64,000 nucleotides of DNA from an uncultured Roseibium sp. (GTDB lineage Bacteria > Pseudomonadota > Alphaproteobacteria > Rhizobiales > Stappiaceae), in assembly GCF_947496995.1 (NCBI RefSeq), contig NZ_CANMFD010000004.1:558001-622000 (forward strand), read 5' to 3'. How positions within the stretch are numbered: the stretch's first letter is position 1; each line of letters begins with the position of its first letter. Below, piece after piece: positions 33,212 to 41,589 of this stretch. The position numbers and the translations under genes were made by a program. The notes beneath the pieces are model-generated. The model was given only the letters and a program-made list of their open reading frames with translations. It was not told the origin of the DNA and did not search any database.

Positions 33212-34257
33212 TGCAGATGGTATCCTTGAAACGCGGCGTGTCGCAGAACATGGGATTTGCCACCGCGGTCCTCCTGTTGCTTGTCCTCTATCTCACTTAC
33301 AACATGATGCACCCGCGCGGCTTTTCTTCCGCTGTAGCGATACAGAACTCCAACGAGACCGTTGCCATCGCCTTTGTCGCCATGGCGCAGACGCTGCCGG
33401 TTCTTCTGGGCGGGCTGGATCTGTCCGTCGGCGCGGTGATGACCCTGACCAACTGTGTCGCTTCCTTGCTGCTGAACGGTTCGCCGGCGCAGATCCTGCT
33501 CGGCATGGGTCTCACCCTGCTCACCGGCACGATGTTCGGACTGATGAACGGCCTGATCGTCGTTTATGGCCGCATCCAGCCGATCATCGCGACGCTCGCG
33601 ACAGGCGCCATCGCCATGGGCCTTGCCTTGTTGATCAGACCGCAACCCGGCGGCAACGTGGATGACGACCTGGGTTGGGCGCTCACCAATTCGGTCTGGG
33701 ACCTGGCCGACACTTACGGCTTCGCGGACGGCGGCGATGCCTGGTGGCTGCGTCCCTTCGCCGATATCCCCGTCCCGTTCCTGCTGGTGCTCTTCGTTGC
33801 GATCTTCGTCTGGCTGCCGTTCCGCCGATCGGTGACCGGCCGCACGGTCTACGCCATCGGCTCTGCGGAAGGCGCGGCCTATATGTCCGGCCTTCCGATC
33901 AACCGGGCCAAGATCGCCGCGTTTACGCTTGGCGGTTTTTTCGCAGCCTGTGGCGGTCTTTATCTGGCCATCCAGACCTCGTCCGGCAATGCGGATATCC
34001 AGCAGGCGGGCGCCTACACGCTGAATTCGATCGCCGCCGTGGTTCTGGGGGGCACCTCCCTGCTGGGCGGCACGGGCGGCGCCATCGGCAGCCTGATAGG
34101 GGCAATGATCCTGCGCGTGATTTCGTTCTACTTCCGGATTCTCGACATCGACCCGCTGTTGCAGCCCCTGATCGAAGGTCTCGTCCTGCTCACAGCCGTA
34201 TCCTTCGGAGCGTTCCGGACGCTGAGGGTAAAGAACCAGCTCGATCTCTTCAGATAG
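33211..34257 (+). CDS. Sugar ABC transporter permease, RbsC type, first copy
   Basis: A 348-residue permease of the RbsC family with about eight to ten membrane segments. Hallmarks are LPVLLGGLDLSVGAVMTLTNCVAS early on, GLMNGLIVVYGRIQPIIATLATGAI, and AAYMSGLPINRAKIAAFTLGGFFAACGGLY, then AAVVLGGTSLLGG. The start is the ATG that shares its A with the ATPase stop (TGATG). It forms a heterodimer with the next gene product. Confidence 0.9.
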   Translation: MQMVSLKRGVSQNMGFATAVLLLLVLYLTYNMMHPRGFSSAVAIQNSNETVAIAFVAMAQTLPVLLGGLDLSVGAVMTLTNCVASLLLNGSPAQILLGMGLTLLTGTMFGLMNGLIVVYGRIQPIIATLATGAIAMGLALLIRPQPGGNVDDDLGWALTNSVWDLADTYGFADGGDAWWLRPFADIPVPFLLVLFVAIFVWLPFRRSVTGRTVYAIGSAEGAAYMSGLPINRAKIAAFTLGGFFAACGGLYLAIQTSSGNADIQQAGAYTLNSIAAVVLGGTSLLGGTGGAIGSLIGAMILRVISFYFRILDIDPLLQPLIEGLVLLTAVSFGAFRTLRVKNQLDLFR

Positions 34258-34264
34258 CCTGGTC

Positions 34265-35233
34265 ATGAGGAACCGACCCAGAATGCGCATGTCTATTTCT
34301 ACCGAAAACCGGCCGATCGTCATTGCCTCGCTCTTCATCGTGGTCATCCTGATCGCGGGAACCGCCTATACGCTCTCGACCACCGGAACCGCACCGCTGC
34401 TGTCCGCGAACTACCTTCTGCAGCAACTGCAGACCGGGTCCTTTCTCGGCATCTGCGCCGCGGGCATGATGATGGTCATCCTGCTCGGCCATATCGACCT
34501 TTCGATTCCCTGGACGCTGACCGCCGCCGCAATGACGGCAACGGCCGTCGGCGGTGACCTTGCCCTGCCGACGGCTCTTGCGGTCGGGCTCGCGGTCGGA
34601 CTGCTGAACGGCTTCGGTGTCGCCTATCTGCGCATTCCCTCGATGATCTTCACCCTGGGCGTCGATACGGTCCTGCGCGGCCTGATGGTCGCCCAGACCG
34701 GTGGTTTCGCGCCGCAGGACAAGGCCACGCCCCTGATGCTGTTTCTCGCCAAGGACAAGATCCTCGGCATCCCGGCCGCAATCGTCGTCTGGGCGGCAGT
34801 TTCGCTGATCATCATGCTGGTGCTGACACGAACCGGCTTCGGCCGCTCGATCTACGCCACAGGCTCGCGTGAGCGCGCGGCCTATCTTTCCGGCATCCGC
34901 ACCCGCTCGGTCATTATCGGTGCCTTCGTAGTCTCCAGCCTGTGCGCCGCCATCGCCGGCGTGCTTCTGGCCGGGTATTCGGCAAAGGCTTACCAGGGCA
35001 TGGGCAACGCCTTCCTGCTGCCCGCCATTGCCGCCGTCGTTCTCGGCGGCACGCATATTCTCGGCGGCAAGGGCCGCTATATCGGCACACTCATCGGCGT
35101 CATACTCATCGTGCTGCTCAATTCCGTCCTGTCGATCATGCAAATGCCGGAAGCTGGACGGCAGATCATTTACGGCAGCGTGATCATCGGTATGCTGCTG
35201 GTCTACGGGCGCAATCAGCGCGTCACGTCCTGA
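34265..35233 (+). CDS. Sugar ABC transporter permease, RbsC type, second copy
   Basis: A 322-residue RbsC-type permease. The motifs are again LLGHIDLSIPWTLTAAAM, GLLNGFGVAYLRIPSMIFTLGVDTVLRGL, AAYLSGIRTRSVIIGAFVVSSLCAAIAGVLL and AAVVLGGTHILGGKG. Its start is uncertain: the first of three in-frame ATGs was used, but those at 34283 or 34289 fit the AGGAAC ribosome-binding site better. It follows the first permease by seven bases. Confidence 0.88.
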   Translation: MRNRPRMRMSISTENRPIVIASLFIVVILIAGTAYTLSTTGTAPLLSANYLLQQLQTGSFLGICAAGMMMVILLGHIDLSIPWTLTAAAMTATAVGGDLALPTALAVGLAVGLLNGFGVAYLRIPSMIFTLGVDTVLRGLMVAQTGGFAPQDKATPLMLFLAKDKILGIPAAIVVWAAVSLIIMLVLTRTGFGRSIYATGSRERAAYLSGIRTRSVIIGAFVVSSLCAAIAGVLLAGYSAKAYQGMGNAFLLPAIAAVVLGGTHILGGKGRYIGTLIGVILIVLLNSVLSIMQMPEAGRQIIYGSVIIGMLLVYGRNQRVTS

Positions 35234-35243
35234 GGGAGGCATC

Positions 35244-36155
35244 ATGAGCGGCAAAGACTACGAAATCCGCGACGACCGGTTCGCCGGACTGATCCACAAG
35301 AACGCCGGGCAGGAGACGCTCTGGACGGGCGGCCGCTGGACGGAAGGTCCGGCCTATCTCGCCGCCGGTCGGTATCTTGTGTGGTCGGACATTCCCAACG
35401 ACCGGCTCATGCGCTGGGACGAGATGAACGGCGCGGTCGCCACCTTCGAACAGCCCTGTCGTAATCATAACGGTCACTGCGTTGACGGTCTCGGCCGGCT
35501 GATCGCTTGCGAGCACCGGGGCCGCTGTGTCAGCCGCTACGAGGTCGATGGCTCGAAGACAATCCTTGCCGACAGCTTCAACGGCAAACGCTTCAATTCA
35601 CCGAACGACGTCGTGGTGAAATCGGACGGCTCTATCTGGTTCACCGACCCGTCCTACGGCATCGACAGCGACTATGAGGGCGACGCCGCCCCGATGGAGC
35701 AGGACGGGCGGCATGTCTACCGGATCGATCCGGGCGGCAACATCACCCGCGTCATCGAAGACATGAAACAGCCCAACGGCCTCGCCTTCACGCCGGACGA
35801 GGCGTTTCTGTATGTCTCCGATACAGGCAGATCCCACTTCCCCGACCACACACCCAGAATCCGCCGCTATCCGGTCGAAGCAGGCGGCACGGCTCTTGGG
35901 GCGGGCGAGGATTTTGTCTTCTGCGAGCAGGGCGTTTTCGACGGCTTCCGCGTCGATACGAACGGCAACATCTGGTCTTCGGCCGGCGACGGCATTCACT
36001 GCTTTGCGCCCGACGGCACCCTGCTCGGCAAGATCCTGATCGATGAGGTCGTCGCCAACCTCTGCTTCGGCGGCCCGAAACGCAACCGCCTCTTCATCTG
36101 CGCAACGACCTCGATCCGGTCGATCTACGTAAAGGCCCGAGGGGCGACGCCCTGA
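35244..36155 (+). CDS. SMP-30/gluconolactonase-like sugar lactonase
   Basis: A 303-residue six-bladed beta-propeller enzyme of the SMP-30 family, expected to open a sugar lactone in the cytoplasm. Metal ligands can be placed by pattern: Glu34 in WTEGPAYL, Asn121 in FNSPNDVVV, Asn178 in KQPNGLAFT and Asp233 in GVFDGFRVD. The spacing resembles that of known gluconolactonases. GGGAGG precedes the ATG. It is the only enzyme in this operon, so the imported sugar is presumably oxidised to a lactone by a dehydrogenase encoded elsewhere, or the lactone itself is taken up. Confidence 0.88.
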   Translation: MSGKDYEIRDDRFAGLIHKNAGQETLWTGGRWTEGPAYLAAGRYLVWSDIPNDRLMRWDEMNGAVATFEQPCRNHNGHCVDGLGRLIACEHRGRCVSRYEVDGSKTILADSFNGKRFNSPNDVVVKSDGSIWFTDPSYGIDSDYEGDAAPMEQDGRHVYRIDPGGNITRVIEDMKQPNGLAFTPDEAFLYVSDTGRSHFPDHTPRIRRYPVEAGGTALGAGEDFVFCEQGVFDGFRVDTNGNIWSSAGDGIHCFAPDGTLLGKILIDEVVANLCFGGPKRNRLFICATTSIRSIYVKARGATP

Positions 36156-36195
36156 GAGATCCGATCCACCTCGGCGCTCCCGGATTTCTATCCCG

Positions 36196-37344
36196 CTATT
36201 GTGAAACAACCTTCGAATTCCCGGGCGCGGTGGATGCATCAGCTTCCGGTGCTTCGACAGATTTCCCGGGCTCGGCACTGCCTTTGGGTATGGCATTCAC
36301 GCCGAACAACGTGTTGAGATGTTGCGACTTCTGCGTTTCGGGAAAATGCCCTTTGTACAGCCGTTCCATCGTTCCATCCGAGAACATGCTGTAGAGCGAG
36401 AATGCCAGGAGCTCCGGAAATTCGGAAACATTGCGGGAAGACGCGACGAAGGCGTAAGGCTCGTACGTTCCTCCCGGCGCAATCGTATAGCTGTTCAGGC
36501 AGGAAACACCGGGCTTGGCCCGATAGGCCGAAATAGACGCCCTGACGATATCGGCATCGCCGTAATACCGCGACATTCGGCCTTCGCAAAAGGCCTTGGC
36601 CGCATCGTGATGCGACTTCATCGGACTGGTGCAAATCACCGGCCCGGTCTTGTCGCCGCTTGAACGAAGCTTTGCTTCCAGTTCCACCTTTTTGCCGATC
36701 GTCGTTCCTTCAACATAGCCACGAAACTCGAATGTGCTGTTTTCAGCCCCATCGTTTTTCGGCGGAAAAAACGTGATCCAGGGTTTTTCCGCCTTTTTGC
36801 TATCGTCATCTTCCGGCGGCTCTGTCTCCTCCCCTCCGCTGAGAGGGCGTTCCTTCAGCGCGGTACAGGGATCTTCATCATTTTGAATGTTCTCAGGGAT
36901 CTCTCCCCAACCCCATCCCTCCCGACCGAACCTCTGGACCGCATGCGTTCCGTTTGCCACAAAGATGATCGGCGAAAAGACCAGATGCGAAGCCTGTCCG
37001 CCCCCCGCCTGGGTGAAATTCCGCATCCTTTGCAGCGTTATGGTCGTCGGGTCACAGAGCAGGTCGATATGTTCGGTCCCGGAACTCAAGAACGCGCTTC
37101 GCTGCGTCGCGTCGATTGATTCAGTTTCAAACCGGAACCCGGCTCTCTGAACCGCCTCGGTACAGATGTCCCAGAAGAACCCGAGATAATGCCCGGTCTC
37201 GGCGTCTTTCCAGATAAATGGCCGGGCGTCGTCGCGCGCCGCGATCCGGACGGTCTCTTCCGGCCCGGCAAGGGACCAGTCACCGCTGACCATCAGCAAC
37301 TGACAGGCGAGGAACAAAAGACAGATCGGATTGCGTCCACGCAT
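36196..37344 (-). CDS. Exported solute-binding-like protein (family 3-related) of unknown system
   Basis: A 382-residue protein with a signal peptide (about 1-26, ending SLAGPEE). The N-terminal part, VRIAARDDARPFIWKDAETGHYLGFFWDICTEAVQRAGF, and late stretches MSRYYGDADIVRASI and MFSDGTMERLYKGHFP resemble amino-acid-type (family 3) binding proteins. An acidic low-complexity insertion (about 155-185, GGEETEPPEDDDSKKAEKP) and an extra segment split the fold. A 35-residue C-terminal tail rich in Ala, Pro and Glu follows. No ABC transporter gene is nearby; instead it starts two bases after the stop of a large membrane-protein gene. A ligand-sensing partner for that protein is plausible but unproven. 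Confidence 0.65.
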   Translation of the reverse strand: MRGRNPICLLFLACQLLMVSGDWSLAGPEETVRIAARDDARPFIWKDAETGHYLGFFWDICTEAVQRAGFRFETESIDATQRSAFLSSGTEHIDLLCDPTTITLQRMRNFTQAGGGQASHLVFSPIIFVANGTHAVQRFGREGWGWGEIPENIQNDEDPCTALKERPLSGGEETEPPEDDDSKKAEKPWITFFPPKNDGAENSTFEFRGYVEGTTIGKKVELEAKLRSSGDKTGPVICTSPMKSHHDAAKAFCEGRMSRYYGDADIVRASISAYRAKPGVSCLNSYTIAPGGTYEPYAFVASSRNVSEFPELLAFSLYSMFSDGTMERLYKGHFPETQKSQHLNTLFGVNAIPKGSAEPGKSVEAPEADASTAPGNSKVVSQ

Positions 37345-37346
37345 GA

Positions 37347-39320
37347 CTATACCTTCAAGGCCTTGAAATTTACCGATCCTGGAATGCGCCGCTGATAAAG
37401 CAGCACTTCGGAAACGGCGAAGATGACGCAGAAACCGATCGTGGCCGAGAAGATGGCCGCATAGGCAATAAGCCCGCGATCGATATCGTCCAGGCTTTCT
37501 CTCGGAACAGCCGCCTGTACAGCCCCTGCCCAGGAAGACATGTAGCGCGTTATTCCCCCGACGAACGCCATGAAGACCGCTGTGCATGTGGCCCATGCAA
37601 AGCTCGTCTTGTGGGTCGGCTGCCAGGCCTTCATCGAACGTGGCACACGCCAGGCATCGAGAAGCAGGATGATGATCAGCGCAAGCAGGGCGCCACGCAG
37701 GGGAATCGGTCCGTTATAGGCAAGCGAAAACTGTAACGTGGCCCAGACATCGTAGGCATTCGTATTCCAGCCGCGGCCGGCGCCCGCTTCCCACAGGGCA
37801 GCGGCGAGGATGCACGCCGTGCCCAGCGCCCAGGACACCGCAAGCACGAAAATCGCTTGCGGCAGAAGCACCGTCCAGTTGCCAAGCGCCAGCCGCATGT
37901 TGCGCCAGCGGTGCAATTGCCTCCCCCCATCGCGTATGGCAAGCGCCACGGTGATGGGAATGCAAAAGGCGAGGAAGTTCGTGAAGGTATAGGTGAGAAC
38001 ACGCCAGAACGTTCCGACTTCCGCACCGCGCTGAAGGTGGCTCTCGAAACGGCCCGGGAACAGGCTCCAGAGCAGCGCAATGGACATGACAACGCCGAAG
38101 GTCCACAGACCGGTGATCATCCCGAAGGAACGCGAACGCGCCGGGCCGGTCTGATCGCCCAGATGATCCTTGAGAAACCCTTCCAGCTTCCGTCTTGCGA
38201 GTTCCCTCTGCAAGGTGACCGGGCCCTCCGGCGGACTGCGATGGCCTTCAGGCTGCTCGCTGATAATGATTTCGTGTTCAGCGTATAACGCAAGCAGAAT
38301 GCAGAAATCGTCCGCAAGCTCATCCACTTCGACGGAAAGCCGTTCCCAGCTCGTCGAACGGCTTTCATCGAGATTTGCGTCATCCGCCGATGCCACCTCC
38401 TCCTCGTCCGCCGTCGTTGTCTGGTCTTTTCGGCCGGCAAAAAAATCTGTCTTCTCGTCGAGCGCGTGGACAAGCTCGTTCCTGCGCCTGGTCAACGCCT
38501 CTTCAAGTTCGTGAAACCGCTCCCGCTCGTGAGGATTGTTCAGTTTCAGTTTTCCTTTCAGCACCCAAGCGGAAATTGCAAAGATCAGGGCAATATCGTT
38601 ATGAAAGTCCTCCGGTGCATCGAGCAGACCCTTCGTCTTGACGCTGTAATGATTCATGCGGCGCCAGTCTGTGCGGGACACAAGAAGACTTTCTTTGGGC
38701 GCCTGGCCATCCGGAGCATCGTTGGGCAGGGTCAGGATTTCGGCGCGCAGATCGTCCCGGATGCTCAGAACGCGCGTGGGAATTCCGGCAAGCCGATGCG
38801 CGGACGCCCGCATCCAGGTCTCAAAACGCTGCAGCACCGGAAAGGCCGGAGCCAATCCGATGATCATCAACGCGACGGCCATGGAAATCTTTGCATCGAT
38901 GCCGATATCGTAGCCTCCTGCGTTCTGGGCAGAGGCCGTTGCGGACGACAGCGTCTGCTGTCCGCCTGCCGCGCCGGCGCCCTGAGCGGAGGAAACCGGA
39001 GAGAAACCTGTGGTCGGACCGGAAACTTCACCACCCACCGGAACCGGAAGTTTGCTCGCGCCGACAGCCAGGTTCGGTCCACCCAGCGCCGGTATCAGTT
39101 CGGCATACGCACAAAGAAACACATAAATGAGCAGGAAGGTCGCCGCATAAAAACCATAGGCGTTCAGAACAACGCGCCTTGAACGCAACTTGTCCGGCGA
39201 CAACAGATCGACCAGCCGTTGAAGCTTCTGCCCGGCTTCATCTGTTGTCCGGTTAAAACGTTCAAAAGAAAACAGCAGGACGATCACCGCCCCGAAGACC
39301 AGTGCCAATAAGTTCGTCAT
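37347..39320 (-). CDS. Large membrane protein of unknown family
   Basis: A 657-residue protein I do not recognise. Predicted membrane helices lie at about residues 3-20, 55-76 and 145-165, then at about 400-420, 440-465, 480-510, 545-560, 575-595 and 615-645. The first loop is rich in Gly, Ser and Ala (about 90-140). Between helices three and four is a soluble, charged domain of about 230 residues, containing an acidic stretch (TTTADEEEVASADDANLDES) and predicted helices FHELEEALTRRRNELVHALDE. It is followed at once by a solute-binding-like exported protein. The pair has no transporter ATPase, kinase or channel motif that I can see. Confidence 0.6.
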   Translation of the reverse strand: MTNLLALVFGAVIVLLFSFERFNRTTDEAGQKLQRLVDLLSPDKLRSRRVVLNAYGFYAATFLLIYVFLCAYAELIPALGGPNLAVGASKLPVPVGGEVSGPTTGFSPVSSAQGAGAAGGQQTLSSATASAQNAGGYDIGIDAKISMAVALMIIGLAPAFPVLQRFETWMRASAHRLAGIPTRVLSIRDDLRAEILTLPNDAPDGQAPKESLLVSRTDWRRMNHYSVKTKGLLDAPEDFHNDIALIFAISAWVLKGKLKLNNPHERERFHELEEALTRRRNELVHALDEKTDFFAGRKDQTTTADEEEVASADDANLDESRSTSWERLSVEVDELADDFCILLALYAEHEIIISEQPEGHRSPPEGPVTLQRELARRKLEGFLKDHLGDQTGPARSRSFGMITGLWTFGVVMSIALLWSLFPGRFESHLQRGAEVGTFWRVLTYTFTNFLAFCIPITVALAIRDGGRQLHRWRNMRLALGNWTVLLPQAIFVLAVSWALGTACILAAALWEAGAGRGWNTNAYDVWATLQFSLAYNGPIPLRGALLALIIILLLDAWRVPRSMKAWQPTHKTSFAWATCTAVFMAFVGGITRYMSSWAGAVQAAVPRESLDDIDRGLIAYAAIFSATIGFCVIFAVSEVLLYQRRIPGSVNFKALKV

Positions 39321-39660
39321 GATTAATTTTCACAAGCTAGGTCAATATCCTAACGGCATTGCTGCACAGCCGGGTTACACGCGGTTTGTGCGGAAATTGC
39401 AGTCGGGAAAAACCCCGTAAGAACCAAAATAAGAAACAAAACTCTCATAATAACACTCCGCCAATTCTGGCAACCCTTAGTAGGTACTACAATCCGGCAG
39501 AAAACTCAAGTTTTCCGTGCCTGAGCAGAGTTCAGAATGACATGAACACTTCCTGTTTTTTCACGTCCTGCTTCGCTCGCATGGGGATTTACAAGCAATT
39601 TGCCGGCCCTAAAAAACACGGAGTGATCCCGGGATTTTCTGCCGGACTAGCGACTTTCGC
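39321..39660. other. Non-coding stretch, nothing recognised
   Basis: About 340 bases between the start of the large membrane protein and the end of the GntR gene. It is AT-rich (runs such as AACAAAACTCTCATAATAAC) and presumably contains the promoter of the membrane-protein operon. No tRNA, terminator or conserved frame was recognised. Confidence 0.5.
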
Positions 39661-40446
39661 TCAAATCGCCGGATGCCTTCTTCTGCCGTCCCCGCGCGTG
39701 CGCATTGCCGCCCGTTCCAGCATGTATTTCTCCGCCTCGATCATGTGACCGCGCATGATCATGCGGCTGAGTTCCGCGTCACCCGCCTTGATCGCTCTCA
39801 GAAGGCGGACCTGGTAATGCAGGCCGGTTTCCCTGAGACCCGGGTTCGGCTCCTTGTAGATCGACCGGCACACGGTCATGTCGCGCAGCAGGCTGAGCAG
39901 GAACGAACAGGTGAAGGCGAGGATGGGATTGCTGCAGTGCCGGGCAAGCTCCTCATGGAAATCGAGTTCCGCCAGCCGCTGCGCGTATTCCTCCTCGGCC
40001 GTTTTCGGCTCGTCCTCGTAAAGGCGGATACAGGACTGCAGCGACTGGAAGGCAGGCTCCGTCAGATTGCCCGCCACGCAGGCGGCCAGTTCCGGTTCCA
40101 GTTGCTTGCGCAGGGTATAGATGTCGGTGATCGACGGCTGATCGAACAGGAAGAGATTATCCAGCAGCCGGATCGCTTCCCCCGGCTCCACCGAAGCCAC
40201 GAACACCCCGCCGCCCGGTCCACTTTTGGTCGAGATCAGACCTTGATACTCCAGCACCTTCAGCGCTTCGCGCAAGGTCCCCCGCGAAACCTTGACGGCC
40301 TCCGGCGACAGCCATTCCTGCGGCACCCGGTCTCCCGGCTGAAGGCCGGCTTCGACGATCTGCTCGCGGATCTGCAGAGCGGTAAGATCCGTCCGCCGCA
40401 TCCGTTTCCCGGTTTTGGGGTCGCTGGCGCCCTCTGGAATTCTCAT
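39661..40446 (-). CDS. GntR/FCD-family transcriptional regulator
   Basis: A 261-residue regulator. The winged helix-turn-helix is at about 18-90, with EWLSPEAVKVSRGTLREALKVLEYQGLI and the glycine-rich wing SGPGGGVFV. The FCD domain follows, with LRKQLEPELAACVAG, LDFHEELARHCSN (metal or ligand histidines) and MIMRGHMIEAE. It lies 132 bases after the last gene of a peptide-type ABC operon in the same direction, so it may be the operon's final gene or have its own promoter. It is the likely regulator of the palindrome between that operon and the divergent hydrolase gene. Confidence 0.87.
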   Translation of the reverse strand: MRIPEGASDPKTGKRMRRTDLTALQIREQIVEAGLQPGDRVPQEWLSPEAVKVSRGTLREALKVLEYQGLISTKSGPGGGVFVASVEPGEAIRLLDNLFLFDQPSITDIYTLRKQLEPELAACVAGNLTEPAFQSLQSCIRLYEDEPKTAEEEYAQRLAELDFHEELARHCSNPILAFTCSFLLSLLRDMTVCRSIYKEPNPGLRETGLHYQVRLLRAIKAGDAELSRMIMRGHMIEAEKYMLERAAMRTRGDGRRRHPAI

Positions 40447-40578
40447 GGCCGGATAAACTGCTAATCCTTTTAAAGGTCATGCGGCGTCCAGTCGGAATTG
40501 ATTGTGCGCCTGAATGTCGATCGATCTTAAAGTCTCGGAGCCCCCTGTCTTCAGGTGAAAACAGGGTGCTCCAAATGC

Positions 40579-41589
40579 CTATGCCCGTGGCAGCGGGTGA
40601 TGGCAAGCCGCGAAATGGTTGCCCCCCTCCCCCTGCGCTTCATCCGGCGCCGGTCTCACGGAATGACAGAGATCGGTTTTGCGCACACATCTTGCCGCGA
40701 AGGCGCAGCCGGGAGGTGGATTGTAGGGGTCGGGCAGTTCCGCCGCAGCGTCCTCGGACACGAGATCGTGCCGGCCGGGAGCCGGCGCGGAACGCATCAG
40801 CAGGTCCGTATAGGGATGCAGGGGATGCCTGAAGATCTCCTTCGCCGGACCGAGTTCGGCCATGCGCCCGAAATACATCACGGCCACCCGGTCGCTCACG
40901 CTTTCGACCACCGACAGGTCGTGGCTGATGAAGATATAGGTCAGCCCGTATTGTTCCTTCAGGGCATCCAGCAGGTTCAGCACCTGCGCCTGCACGGAAA
41001 CATCCAGGGCCGAGACCGGTTCGTCCAGCACGATCAGTTCGGGTCCCGCCGCAAGCGCGCGGGCAATGCCGATGCGCTGCGCCTGGCCGCCGGAAAACTC
41101 GTGCGGATAGCGCTCCAGGAATTCCGGCGCCAGATTGACCGCCTCCAGCAGCTCCTGAAGACGCTTTTCCCGTCCTCGCGCATCGAGATCGCTCAGGTGC
41201 TTCAGCGGCGCTTCCAGGATGGTGCGGATCGTCTTGCGCGGATTGAGCGAGGCGACCGGGTCCTGAAAGACATACTGGACCTTGCGGGCAAGCGCGTTGC
41301 GGTTCCGTTTGGCAAGGCCGGCAAGATCCTCACCGTCGAAAGTGATCGTTCCGGCCGTCGGCAGATCCAGCCCGACCACCAGCCGCGCCAGTGTGGACTT
41401 GCCGCAACCGGATTCCCCGACGACGCCAAGGGTCTCCCCCCTGCGCACGTTCAGCGTCAGCCCCTGAACGGCATGGACCGCAGGCTTGTGCCCGCCGAAC
41501 AGTTTGCGTCCACCGCCGAAAATCCGCTCGACATCTTCAATGCCCAGCAAGGTGTCGCCTTCGGACTGTCTTGCACTCACCACGCTCAT
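40579..41589 (-). CDS. Peptide-type ABC transporter ATPase, DppF/OppF type
   Basis: A 336-residue ATPase. Walker A is GESGCGKST, the Q-loop lies in YVFQDPVASLNPRKTI, the signature is FSGGQAQRIGIARAL, Walker B is LIVLDEPVSALDVSVQ, and the H-switch is FISHDLSVV. The C-terminal DppF extension has LPDPYNPPPGCAFAARC, a cysteine-containing pattern typical of the family that may hold an iron-sulfur cluster. The start is the ATG of an ATGA overlap with the permease-ATPase fusion gene; the frame is open for a further 105 codons but inside that gene. Confidence 0.9.
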   Translation of the reverse strand: MSVVSARQSEGDTLLGIEDVERIFGGGRKLFGGHKPAVHAVQGLTLNVRRGETLGVVGESGCGKSTLARLVVGLDLPTAGTITFDGEDLAGLAKRNRNALARKVQYVFQDPVASLNPRKTIRTILEAPLKHLSDLDARGREKRLQELLEAVNLAPEFLERYPHEFSGGQAQRIGIARALAAGPELIVLDEPVSALDVSVQAQVLNLLDALKEQYGLTYIFISHDLSVVESVSDRVAVMYFGRMAELGPAKEIFRHPLHPYTDLLMRSAPAPGRHDLVSEDAAAELPDPYNPPPGCAFAARCVRKTDLCHSVRPAPDEAQGEGGNHFAACHHPLPRA

